Shown: positions 6,794 through 14,494 of the stretch, piece after piece
How positions within the stretch are numbered: the stretch's first letter is position 1
Layout: every line of letters begins with the position of its first letter
From: Lacrimispora sp. 210928-DFI.3.58
GTDB taxonomy: Bacteria; Bacillota; Clostridia; Lachnospirales; Lachnospiraceae
Reading direction: 5' to 3'
DNA: 64,000 nucleotides
NCBI RefSeq assembly: GCF_020554865.1
Contig: NZ_JAJCIC010000027.1
Location: 1-64,000 of the forward strand
Made by a program: the position numbers and the translations under genes
The notes under the pieces: model-generated
The model's input: only the letters and a program-made list of their open reading frames with translations
Databases searched by the model: none
Told to the model about the DNA's origin: nothing

Positions 6794-7855
6794 ATGATGC
6801 GTTTTAAAAAAGCAACTGCTCTTTTTCTTGCAGCCGCCCTGCTGTCCACTGCTATGGCGCCTTTTGCTATGGCTGCCAGCAGAAAGAAGGTTGGAAAGAT
6901 CTATTTGACCGTTGACACGGATATCCGCGTAGGCAACAGCGGCGGCGTGGTAGATGTAACTGCCACGGGGGATAATGCTGACCTGTACTACATAGATGCT
7001 GTGGAAGTCACCAACGAAGAGGTGGACAACTGGCGCAGTTCCTCTGCCCCTGAGGTAGAGATCATTCTGGGTGTCAATGATGAGGAGGAATACTATTTCT
7101 CCAACACCTCCTCCTCCAGCTTCAAGCTCACCCTGGACAGCTCCATCAAATCGCGCTTTGACAAGCTGGAATTTGTAAGCGCCAAACGCGATGATGACAA
7201 TGCCACCTTGATCTTAAAGATCCGCCTGATATTTGACAAGGATAAATACAATGACAGCGCCATTGCCCCCTCCGGACTGGAGTGGAGCAGCAGCCTTCCG
7301 GGAACAGGCACCTGGGGAGATGTCCCATCTGCCAAATATTTCCAGATTCAGCTGTTTAAGGGCGGAGAGGCTCTCAGCGATATCCTGTCCTCCTACAATA
7401 CCTCCTATGACTTTACAAGCCTGATCACAGAGGCCGGCTCCTATACCTTTAAGGTCCGCTCTGTCAAATCCGGCAACAATGTAAAAAGCAACTGGGCCAC
7501 ATCCGGTCGTCTCACGGTAAAGGCGGAGAACATCACTGCCGGAGGCCTTATCCTCTCCTCCAATGAGGGTGCCTCCTCCGATTCCCCAAACGAGGACGGC
7601 AGCTGGCAGAAGGCCGCTGACAATGTGAGATGGTGGTGGCGCAATCCTGACGGCAGCTATCCCGTTTCTTCCTGGAAAGCCATAGGCGGCCAGTGGTACT
7701 ATTTTGACGCGGAGGGCTATATGGCAACAGGCTGGATCGAATTAAACGGCCTTCACTACTATCTGGATCCCGCAACCGGCGCCATGTACGCCAACACCCG
7801 CACACCTGATAATTACTGGGTAAATGAAAGCGGCGCCTGGGTTCCTGGCATGTAA
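6794..7855 (+). CDS. Secreted protein with C-terminal cell-wall-binding repeats
   Basis: The 353-residue protein has a Sec signal peptide (about 1-28: FKKATALFLAAALLSTAMAP, cut near AMAAS). A beta-rich N-terminal region (30-150) and a fibronectin-III-like segment (about 165-245: KYFQIQLFKGG to SGRLTV) follow. The tail holds choline-binding-type repeats (GGQWYYFDAEGYMATGWIEL, GLHYYLDPATGAMYANT), as in CW_binding proteins that attach to teichoic-acid-bearing walls. The region 272-295 is rich in Trp. It lies 61 bases after the histidine kinase, whose output could include it, but a separate promoter is possible. No catalytic domain is seen. Confidence 0.8.
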   Translation: MMRFKKATALFLAAALLSTAMAPFAMAASRKKVGKIYLTVDTDIRVGNSGGVVDVTATGDNADLYYIDAVEVTNEEVDNWRSSSAPEVEIILGVNDEEEYYFSNTSSSSFKLTLDSSIKSRFDKLEFVSAKRDDDNATLILKIRLIFDKDKYNDSAIAPSGLEWSSSLPGTGTWGDVPSAKYFQIQLFKGGEALSDILSSYNTSYDFTSLITEAGSYTFKVRSVKSGNNVKSNWATSGRLTVKAENITAGGLILSSNEGASSDSPNEDGSWQKAADNVRWWWRNPDGSYPVSSWKAIGGQWYYFDAEGYMATGWIELNGLHYYLDPATGAMYANTRTPDNYWVNESGAWVPGM

Positions 7856-7875
7856 TACACAGTATAACGGACTTT

Positions 7876-7921
7876 AAAAATGGGAAGGGATCCTGTAAAA
7901 AGGATGCCTTCCCATTTTTTT
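7876..7921. terminator. Bidirectional terminator
   Basis: AAAAATGGGAAGG...ATCC pairs with GGAT...CCTTCCCATTTTTT, giving a strong stem with A/T tracts on both sides. It separates the convergent secreted-protein and glucokinase genes. Confidence 0.9.
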
Positions 7922-7939
7922 CATGTCCCTTATAAATGC

Positions 7940-8884
7940 CTACAGCACCAGCCGCGCCGCTCCGTAGATCCCCGCATCATTGCCCAGAGTGGCAAGAACC
8001 AGCTTTGCCTTGTTCTGTGAGATCGGGGTAAAATACTCGTAATGCTTCTGAATGATATCGATCAGGAACTGGCCTGCCTTTGACACGCCGCCTCCGATCA
8101 CAAAAACCTCAGGATCTACGATCATGGAAGCTGAAGCCAAGGCCAGCCCCAGGTAACGTCCCACTGTCTCCATTACCTCAAGAGCCAGTGCGTCCCCTTC
8201 CTTTGCCGCATCCAGTACATCTTTTGCCGTGATGTCATCTCCGAAGCTTCTCATAAGGGACGGCTCAGAGGCTGCCGCCATCCTTCTGCGTGCCTCCCTG
8301 GCAATGCCGGTGGCAGAGCCTACCTGTTCCACACAGCCAACGCCGCCGCAGTTGCAGTGCTCCCATTCCTCATCCCGTACATGGACATGACCGATCTCTC
8401 CGCCCAGACCATGCTTTCCTGCAATGATCTTCTGGTCAATGATAACGCCTCCGCCTACGCCTGTGCCCAGGGTGATCATGATAAGGTCGCTGTAGCCTCG
8501 GCCTCCGCCCTGCCACATTTCTCCCAGAGCAGCTACATTCGCGTCATTTCCGCTTTTTACCGGCATGCCGTCAAGCAGAGCACTTAGCTCCTCCTGGGGA
8601 TTGACATCGCGCCATCCCAGATTTACACAGACCTCCACGTATCCATTGGGAAGGACAGGTCCGGGAACTCCCATACCTGCGCCTGTAAAATCCGTTTTCA
8701 GGTCAAGACCCAGCTCCATCGCCTTCTCGCGGATGGAAGCCGCCACATCAGGAAGGATGTGGATCCCTCCCTCCTCCTGGCGGGTCTTTACCTCCCATTT
8801 TTCCAGAAGCTCTCCTGTTGTCTCAAAAAGCCCTATTTTTACCGTTGTTCCTCCAATGTCAACTCCGATGCATTTCATCCCCAT
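7940..8884 (-). CDS. glk: ROK-family glucokinase
   Basis: This 314-residue protein phosphorylates glucose, or a related hexose, with ATP in the cytoplasm. The N-terminal phosphate loop is CIGVDIGGTTVKIGLF. Catalytic and binding motifs include GNDANVAALGE, TLGTGVGGGVI, and the ROK zinc motif C-N-C-G-G-V-G-C-V-E-Q near residue 180, preceded by GEIGHV. The length is normal for Gram-positive GlcK. AAGGGAG precedes the start. It is followed on the same strand, with a gap, by the DUF5711 gene upstream. A ROK kinase for another sugar cannot be excluded. Confidence 0.88.
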   Translation of the reverse strand: MGMKCIGVDIGGTTVKIGLFETTGELLEKWEVKTRQEEGGIHILPDVAASIREKAMELGLDLKTDFTGAGMGVPGPVLPNGYVEVCVNLGWRDVNPQEELSALLDGMPVKSGNDANVAALGEMWQGGGRGYSDLIMITLGTGVGGGVIIDQKIIAGKHGLGGEIGHVHVRDEEWEHCNCGGVGCVEQVGSATGIAREARRRMAAASEPSLMRSFGDDITAKDVLDAAKEGDALALEVMETVGRYLGLALASASMIVDPEVFVIGGGVSKAGQFLIDIIQKHYEYFTPISQNKAKLVLATLGNDAGIYGAARLVL

Positions 8885-8939
8885 TGTATATACTCCCTTT
8901 CTTTATTTAATCAGGCCTGCCCTCTGTACCGGCCGCCTG

Positions 8940-10229
8940 TCACTGAAGCTTGATCTCTGTCAGCATCTGTGGCCCCATGACAAGCAGCGTAGACGGAAAA
9001 CGGCCGGCAGATACCTTTGATACGGTGAACTCAAAGGTTCCGTTAAATTTCTCCGTTCCCGCCATGTTATAAACTCTGCATGAGCTGTCATTGTACAGCA
9101 GCACAAGCTCTTTATCAATGTCAAAGCCTGTATATTGATAATTGAATGTTGTATCAAACACAGGAGTGCCGTCTGTCTTATAAATACGCAGGCAGAAGGG
9201 ATTTTCCCCCTCCATATTGTCTGTGATCACGCCCACATAGTCATGAGAATAGGCAACGCTGCGCACATCCTCCTCAAACAGCACCTGACTTACGGATTCC
9301 GGCGATGTCTCCACCCTGGTGGAGAAGAACTGAAGCCCCTTGTCCGTAAATATCACAGCGTGGCTGTCATCTAAAAAGCGGACCTTTCCCGCCATGGCAT
9401 CTGCCAGGTCCTGGGGCTGGAAGCCTCCAACCACACGCCTGGGATCATTTTTGCCCAGACCGAAATTGTAAAATACCACCTTATTTTTGATCATCCCCTG
9501 GTCCAGGTACATAAATGAGGTGATCATCTGGGTACCGCTGGGAGAGAGGCTCATGTCCAGAGGATACCCGTCTCCGGAAAGTATGGATTTAATGTAGATA
9601 TCCAGAGAGCTTCCGTCCTTTTTATACAGGTAAATGTAGCTGGCCCTGGAATCCTCCTGGAGAGCTGCTGTCACTCCTTTTGCAGACACTGCCACCTGCA
9701 GGATCGGGAGCAGTGTTGTCGCCTGCCCCTGGAGGCCGCCGGTATCGCATATGTATATGCTGTTGCCCTGCTGGTCCCCAATGGCGGCAAACTCGCCGTT
9801 GATGGAGACCACCGGGGATTTCATCTCATAGCTTAAAACCCAGATGGCCTTTCCCTGGGCATCCAGATAGGAAGCTCCGTCCTTTGTATATTTTAATACT
9901 CCGTCTCCAAAATCCAGATATCCGCAGAAGCTTCCCTCTCCCTTGGCGGCTGCTTCCTGGGCCTCACTTGTCAGGTTCTTCTCCCAGATCGTCTGATAAT
10001 CCGCAAATGAGTGATACCTGTCATACCGAAGCAGCACCAATACCGCTGCCGCTGCCAGGATGACCAATACCAGAAAGATCGTCAAACGCCGCCGCACCAC
10101 CCTCCTGTGGGCCCTGTAGACAACCTCCCGGCTGTCTTCTTCCTCCTGGGGCGGACGGTGTTCCGGGACGATCTGGCGCTTCAGCTGCTTCTTTTTATTT
10201 TCACGGCTCATAGAACTGATACTGCCCAT
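8940..10229 (-). CDS. DUF5711 family membrane-anchored protein
   Basis: The 429-residue protein starts at ATG 10229, chosen because GGGAG lies 8 bases upstream; a TTG five codons earlier is less likely. It has a basic cytoplasmic tail, one membrane segment (about residues 45-65: LTIFLVLVILAAAAVLVLL) and a large outside domain with repeated short beta-strand units (ASYLDAQGKAIWVLSYEM, INGEFAAIGDQQGNSIYICD, VRFLDDSHAVIFTDKGLQFF) that look like a propeller. This matches the DUF5711 family of Clostridia. Its function is unknown. The neighbouring LysM protein suggests an envelope or sporulation-related role. Confidence 0.7.
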   Translation of the reverse strand: MGSISSMSRENKKKQLKRQIVPEHRPPQEEEDSREVVYRAHRRVVRRRLTIFLVLVILAAAAVLVLLRYDRYHSFADYQTIWEKNLTSEAQEAAAKGEGSFCGYLDFGDGVLKYTKDGASYLDAQGKAIWVLSYEMKSPVVSINGEFAAIGDQQGNSIYICDTGGLQGQATTLLPILQVAVSAKGVTAALQEDSRASYIYLYKKDGSSLDIYIKSILSGDGYPLDMSLSPSGTQMITSFMYLDQGMIKNKVVFYNFGLGKNDPRRVVGGFQPQDLADAMAGKVRFLDDSHAVIFTDKGLQFFSTRVETSPESVSQVLFEEDVRSVAYSHDYVGVITDNMEGENPFCLRIYKTDGTPVFDTTFNYQYTGFDIDKELVLLYNDSSCRVYNMAGTEKFNGTFEFTVSKVSAGRFPSTLLVMGPQMLTEIKLQ

Positions 10230-10366
10230 CTTTCGTTCTCCCAAAAATCCTGTATCGCATATATGGGTATAGTATACAACATTTTCAGGTAAAACGCATT
10301 ATTTTTTTCTTGCTTCAAGTACGCGCCGGAACAAGCAGGCGGCGGGAATGGTTTTTCAAATATGCG

Positions 10367-11695
10367 CTAGGGAACAAGAAGCTTCTGGCCTGCATATATG
10401 CTGTTCTGATCTGCCAGGGCATTTACGCGGCAGATCTCATCGATGTGGCCCAGATTCTGGTACAGCTTAAAGCAGATGCCATACAGGGTCTCCCCCTCCT
10501 CAACCGTATAGACCTGGTAATTGACAGCAGATACTGCCTGGGTCTGCGGCTTTGACGGAGAGGTCTCCGGCGTGCCTGAGACCTCAGGATTCTTCGCGGC
10601 TTCCCCAGTATAGGTGCTGCCGCTTTCCGGGCCTTCGCCCTCCCCTGTGCTTTCTCCTGCTTTTGTTTCTGCTCCGCCGCCGGCCGTATTCCCTTCATCC
10701 CCTTCTCCATCTCCCGGCATTGTCTCCGGTGCAACCAGAGAAGGCGTTTCACGGTCAGCCTCCTTCCCCGGCGCTGTGGTAGGATACACCTTTCCAGCCG
10801 CCTCCTCGATCACATAATCCGGCTCGTCCAGACCGCCTTCTGCTGACTTGAATCCCTTGGGAGCCCCGTCCGCCTCCTGGTTTCCGGCTTTCAAAAGCCC
10901 GTCCCTCACACTTCCTTCCGGCAGAACGGATGCGATCACACTCTCCATCTCGTGCATCTTGCGGTAATTATTGAACATGGCAACTCCCCCTGCCAGGACC
11001 GTGACTGCCAAAACACTGCACACACCGGAAAGAACGCCCACCGTGCTCCTCTGGCGGCCGGCCTCGTGACGGTGCTCGTCCATTTTCTGGCGAAAATCCT
11101 GGATAGCCTTGTCATTTACCCCGGTCTCAGCTCTGGGTGCGTCTTTCCTTGAGATCATATAATCCTGCATCATCTGGTTGCGCTCATAATACACGCTGTA
11201 GCCTCTCAGCTTGTAAAAGCCGTCTGATGATGTTATGTAGATCGCTTCCTCCCCCTCCAGGCCGGAGTTCAGATACATAAGCTGGTTCTTTCCGGTAAAA
11301 TACTGGCTGTGCTGCCGCCAATAATTGAGGGGACTTAAGCTGCATCCGGGACTTCCGCACAAAAACCATCCCTGTACTGTTCGTTTTGGAAACATCTGCT
11401 CCACATCCTGGTAGGCCTTCTTCCAGGCGTCCTCTGAAAAGACCACCTTTTCTCCCTCCTGTGCCACAGACTCCATTTCCAGTGCTCCATCTACAAACAC
11501 AAAGGGCATGTCCTCATGGGTCTCTCTGCTTCCCAAAAGCAGTCCAACACGCAAATCAGACCCCCGGACCGGCTGGAGGCGTTTCAGATATGTATTTACA
11601 TAATCTTCCAGATATAATTTTAAAACCTTGTCCCGTTCTCCGATCTGCCGTATGTTTTTTGGCAGCTTAGGGAAGGGCTCATATAATTCTCCCAT
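10367..11695 (-). CDS. LysM-domain membrane protein with N-terminal MPN-like region
   Basis: The 442-residue protein starts behind GGGGTGA. Residues about 1-190 form a cytoplasmic domain (LRVGLLLGSRETHEDMPFVF, MFPKRTVQGWFLCGSPGC) similar in layout to Mov34/JAB-like folds, although the metal-binding JAMM motif is not evident. A membrane segment follows (about 229-250: VLSGVCSVLAVTVLAGGVAM), then a long Gly/Glu/Thr-rich linker (about 300-390), and a C-terminal LysM domain (395-442: YTVEEGETLYGICFKLYQ, NSIYAGQKLLVP). LysM places the tail at peptidoglycan. Proteins with this layout are typical of sporulating Lachnospiraceae, and YyaC lies next to it. Confidence 0.72.
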   Translation of the reverse strand: MGELYEPFPKLPKNIRQIGERDKVLKLYLEDYVNTYLKRLQPVRGSDLRVGLLLGSRETHEDMPFVFVDGALEMESVAQEGEKVVFSEDAWKKAYQDVEQMFPKRTVQGWFLCGSPGCSLSPLNYWRQHSQYFTGKNQLMYLNSGLEGEEAIYITSSDGFYKLRGYSVYYERNQMMQDYMISRKDAPRAETGVNDKAIQDFRQKMDEHRHEAGRQRSTVGVLSGVCSVLAVTVLAGGVAMFNNYRKMHEMESVIASVLPEGSVRDGLLKAGNQEADGAPKGFKSAEGGLDEPDYVIEEAAGKVYPTTAPGKEADRETPSLVAPETMPGDGEGDEGNTAGGGAETKAGESTGEGEGPESGSTYTGEAAKNPEVSGTPETSPSKPQTQAVSAVNYQVYTVEEGETLYGICFKLYQNLGHIDEICRVNALADQNSIYAGQKLLVP

Positions 11696-11710
11696 AGAAT
11701 CACCCCGCTG

Positions 11711-11876
11711 TTTTTACTTTACAAACCCGCCGCCGGACAGGCGGCATGTGATCAGGTATGCCCAATGCGTCCGCCAGACTTTCATGGTGCGGTGGCGCGT
11801 CCGCCTGCCGGGCGCATATAGGTTTACTTTACAAATCCGCCGCCGGATAAGCGGCATAAATTCAGGTATGCCAATG
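11711..11876. repeat. Two copies of a ~55-bp intergenic repeat
   Basis: The segments 11711-11767 and 11822-11876 share TTTACTTTACAAAYCCGCCG and most of the following 35 bases (GCGGCAT...TCAGGTATGCC). Each contains a short GCCGCC/GGCGGC inverted repeat. The sequence between them (11768-11821) is GC-rich with further short inverted repeats. No ORF or RNA family is recognised. Confidence 0.7.
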
Positions 11877-11904
11877 TGCATGCTGCCTGATGGTTCGTAA
11901 TCCA

Positions 11905-11940
11905 TACTGCGCCTGAATGCCAAATAGCCCAGGCGCAGTA
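11905..11940. repeat. Intergenic hairpin with perfect 11-bp stem
   Basis: TACTGCGCCTG (11905-11915) pairs with CAGGCGCAGTA (11930-11940) over a 14-base loop. There is no T-tract on either side, so it is not a typical terminator. It lies between the yyaC stop and the LysM gene. Confidence 0.65.
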
Positions 11941-11971
11941 TCAGCATAGCAGATCCTGCAGGCGAAAGCTG

Positions 11972-12580
11972 TCATATTATGGCAGCATTTTCCCAAAATC
12001 GTTCGACAAGAAAAATGCTCTCGCAGATACAGTCCGCCATCTTCATCACCATGGAAAGGCGGACGCTCTGGAGCATCACCGGGTCATAGCCTCCGCAGCC
12101 CCCCACGATCCCTGTGATGGAAATGTCCCCGATGGCCTCCAGCTCCTTTGCCACTCCAAGCCCAGGCTGCAGGGCTCCCCGGCCCAGGGTGGCAAAGCCC
12201 ACATGGTCGGGACTTCCCACAGAGGCGTCAATAGCCACCACCACATAGTCCGGATAATGCATGCGGATATACCTGGTGTAAAGCTCCAGGTTCATGGCAT
12301 GGACCGGACGGTCTAAGGTCCCGATGACGGCCGCCCGCTTCAGCCTGTTAAGGCGCAGCTTATGTCCCACCAGCGGCCCAAAGCTGTCGCCCGTAGACCG
12401 GTCTGTTCCAATGCAGAGGAACATCACTCCCTCCTTTCCCTGGCGGGTCATCTCCTCTGTGATCAGCTGGTTAAGATGAAGGGCGAAGCGCTCCGCCTCA
12501 AAATCCCCTGAGGTATCGTAGTAGGAGATATCCTCTCTTTTCTGTATATTGAAGGTCTTCCATAATTTCATTGATCTCAT
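11972..12580 (-). CDS. yyaC: Spore protein YyaC (DUF1256 family)
   Basis: The protein has 202 residues from ATG 12580, placed 11 bases after AGGTGG; an in-frame GTG at 12595 overlaps that site. It carries the DUF1256 signature: MFLCIGTDRSTGDSFGPLVG (about residues 50-70), GTLDRPVHAMNL, VVAIDASVGSPDHVGF and ITGIVGGCGGYDPVMLQ. YyaC is related to the germination protease GPR fold family and is made in sporulating Firmicutes. It supports assignment to a spore former. The operon partner is probably the LysM gene, separated by the repeat-containing spacer. Confidence 0.88.
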   Translation of the reverse strand: MRSMKLWKTFNIQKREDISYYDTSGDFEAERFALHLNQLITEEMTRQGKEGVMFLCIGTDRSTGDSFGPLVGHKLRLNRLKRAAVIGTLDRPVHAMNLELYTRYIRMHYPDYVVVAIDASVGSPDHVGFATLGRGALQPGLGVAKELEAIGDISITGIVGGCGGYDPVMLQSVRLSMVMKMADCICESIFLVERFWENAAII

Positions 12581-12692
12581 AACAAAGTTGTCCACCTAAA
12601 GCCTGTGTTTTTCTCCCGCCTTTCAGAGAGCAGGACGCTCCCAGCGGAAGCTGTTTTTATAGTATAGGCTCCGAAAAATGAAATTATGCATA

Positions 12693-12729
12693 AAAAAGGA
12701 GCACACGGATTGACAGCATCCGCGTGCTC
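12693..12729 (-). terminator. Terminator of the PTS operon
   Basis: On the minus strand GAGCACGCGGAT pairs with ATCCGTGTGCTC over a 7-base loop and is followed by CTTTTTT. It lies 14 bases after the HPr gene stop. Confidence 0.9.
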
Positions 12730-12742
12730 TCTCTGGTCCTGC

Positions 12743-13018
12743 CTACATTTCTTCCCCAAATCCCATATTCACAAACGAAATCATAGCTTCCACTGCCTCT
12801 TTTTCATCCTCCCCTTCCGCCTGAATCTCCATCATCTCCCCCTGGGCCAATCCCAGGCTCAGGACCTTTATGATGGATTTCCCGTCCACCCAATTGCCTG
12901 CCTCCTTCCGGCAGATCTTAAGGGCAGAATGAAATTTTCCAGCCCGCTTCACAAACTCAGAAGCCGGACGGGCATGAAGCCCCGTCTTATTTTTTATAAC
13001 TGCATTGCTGCTGTACAT
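12743..13018 (-). CDS. HPr-family phosphocarrier protein, operon-dedicated
   Basis: This 91-residue protein carries phosphate from enzyme I to PTS EIIA. The active-site His is in NKTGLHARPASEF (His15), and a regulatory-type Ser is kept in DGKSIIKVLSLGL. The C-terminus is slightly longer than the usual 87-88 residues. It is the last gene of the seven-gene operon behind an AGGAGG site, so it may be a dedicated HPr paralogue for this PTS rather than the housekeeping HPr. Cross-talk with general PTS components is likely. Confidence 0.88.
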   Translation of the reverse strand: MYSSNAVIKNKTGLHARPASEFVKRAGKFHSALKICRKEAGNWVDGKSIIKVLSLGLAQGEMMEIQAEGEDEKEAVEAMISFVNMGFGEEM

Positions 13019-13042
13019 AATAGCATTTCCTCCTGTATTCTA

Positions 13043-14494
13043 TTATTTATGTATTCTTCGGCCTATTCCCATCAGGTATTCTATCACATCTGCCAATGCC
13101 GTGTCCGGTCCCACATTTCCCGGAAAAATAACATAGGGAAGTCCCGGAAACCTGCTCTCCCCCCCAGCCTTCATAATGGGGATGCCCGGAGCGGCCTGCC
13201 CTGCTGCCAGGCCCCTTTTCATCTTCAACGCTTTTTTCATCACATCGCCGGATGTAATTCCTCCCTTTGCAATCACGAAATCAGGGCGGACCTTCAGCAT
13301 ACCTATTACAGATGTCAGCGCAGCCGATATCTCCGTTGCCATTTTTAACTGCATGTCCGGTGTTCCGCCCGGTATGTCGAGACGCTCCCTCCGCGTATAA
13401 ACTGCCGCCATCCGTCCATCGGCAATGCATTCTGACGCCTGCCTGCACACCCGCTTTGCTTCATCCTCCAGACCGCCGTCTTCTAAAATCCGATGCTGGT
13501 TAAACTCAAAAAAATCAATGGGCAGCCCTCTTTTTTTCAGATACTCAAGCTGACGCGTGGTCTTGTTCACATGAGATCCAACAATCAGGATTCCTCCCCG
13601 CCCTCTCAGCTCCTCTTTCAGCCAGCTCTCCATGGAGAAGGACGGCCGGAGACCGAAGCACAGCACCTTTAACAGGGAAGCGGCCGTGCGGAACAGAAAT
13701 TCCTTTCCCTGCAATATGGCGTCTATCAGAGCAACTGCAAAAACAGATACGTCTGTATACTCTGCTGCATTTACGATAATGCGCTGAAACCTCCGGGCTT
13801 CCAGCAGCTGTCCTGTCACCTTGTCAAGTTCCATATTCCGCAGGTCTTCCAGGGAAATGGAGATCACATCCTCTGCCTTGCAGCTTCCCCCTGTCTTTTC
13901 CTGGCACCATTCCTTTAGATCGGAGGAATGAAAACCAAAACTTTTATCTCCTGCAAATTCTGTCTCTCCCACCGGAATTAGGTTTTCCTCTTCTCTTACG
14001 TAATGGATATCTCCTATGGTATAACGGCCGCCCTCCTCAAAAAATGGCATGATGATCTCCCCGTCAAAGCGGAGGCTACTGTTTTTTTCTATGGAATATC
14101 TGAGGCATTGGGTTTCCAACGGATAATGTCCCCTTAATGTAGAATCACTGCGGCTGATCACCAGGAAATCCTTCCCTGTCGCCCGGGCAGTTGCTGCAAT
14201 ATCGGCGCCAATCGCCAGATGAGCCTTACTCGTCTCTGCTTCTGTCATGCTTCTTGAATTTGTCGATAAAAAGAACATGGGGGACTCATCCTCAAAGCCC
14301 TGACAGATAGCAGCCTTATCCCAGGTTGTATATACAGGCACATTGCTCACTGTCTGTATCCCTGTAGGATCATCATCCAATACAACAATCTTTCTCCCCA
14401 GACTGCACAGGCGCTCCTTCAGAAGCTCTTCCATCTCTTTCCTGTCCTCTGCCCTATAGCCAGGTGTCAATACCTGAACGGGACATTTTTCCAT
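13043..14494 (-). CDS. Four-carbon acid-sugar kinase family protein (DUF1537/OtnK-like)
   Basis: The 483-residue protein has the two-domain layout of the four-carbon acid-sugar kinases (OtnK, DtnK), which phosphorylate tetronates such as D-threonate or erythronate at C4. Motifs are VVLDDDPTGIQTVSNVPVYT (about 37-56), SRSDSTLRGHYPLE (about 113-126), GGILIVGSHVNKTTRQL (about 300), and a C-terminal nucleotide-binding domain with IAKGGITSGDV (about 405) and VIFPGNVGP. It overlaps the 3' end of the regulator gene by 41 bases. Together with the class II aldolase gene it suggests a tetronate or related C4 acid pathway. The substrate cannot be told from sequence alone. Confidence 0.82.
   Translation of the reverse strand: MEKCPVQVLTPGYRAEDRKEMEELLKERLCSLGRKIVVLDDDPTGIQTVSNVPVYTTWDKAAICQGFEDESPMFFLSTNSRSMTEAETSKAHLAIGADIAATARATGKDFLVISRSDSTLRGHYPLETQCLRYSIEKNSSLRFDGEIIMPFFEEGGRYTIGDIHYVREEENLIPVGETEFAGDKSFGFHSSDLKEWCQEKTGGSCKAEDVISISLEDLRNMELDKVTGQLLEARRFQRIIVNAAEYTDVSVFAVALIDAILQGKEFLFRTAASLLKVLCFGLRPSFSMESWLKEELRGRGGILIVGSHVNKTTRQLEYLKKRGLPIDFFEFNQHRILEDGGLEDEAKRVCRQASECIADGRMAAVYTRRERLDIPGGTPDMQLKMATEISAALTSVIGMLKVRPDFVIAKGGITSGDVMKKALKMKRGLAAGQAAPGIPIMKAGGESRFPGLPYVIFPGNVGPDTALADVIEYLMGIGRRIHK

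Noticed and set aside
12686..13348. 220-codon plus-strand frame across the HPr gene and part of the kinase gene
   Set aside because: It is antisense to two clear genes and the PTS terminator, with no ribosome binding site or family resemblance.
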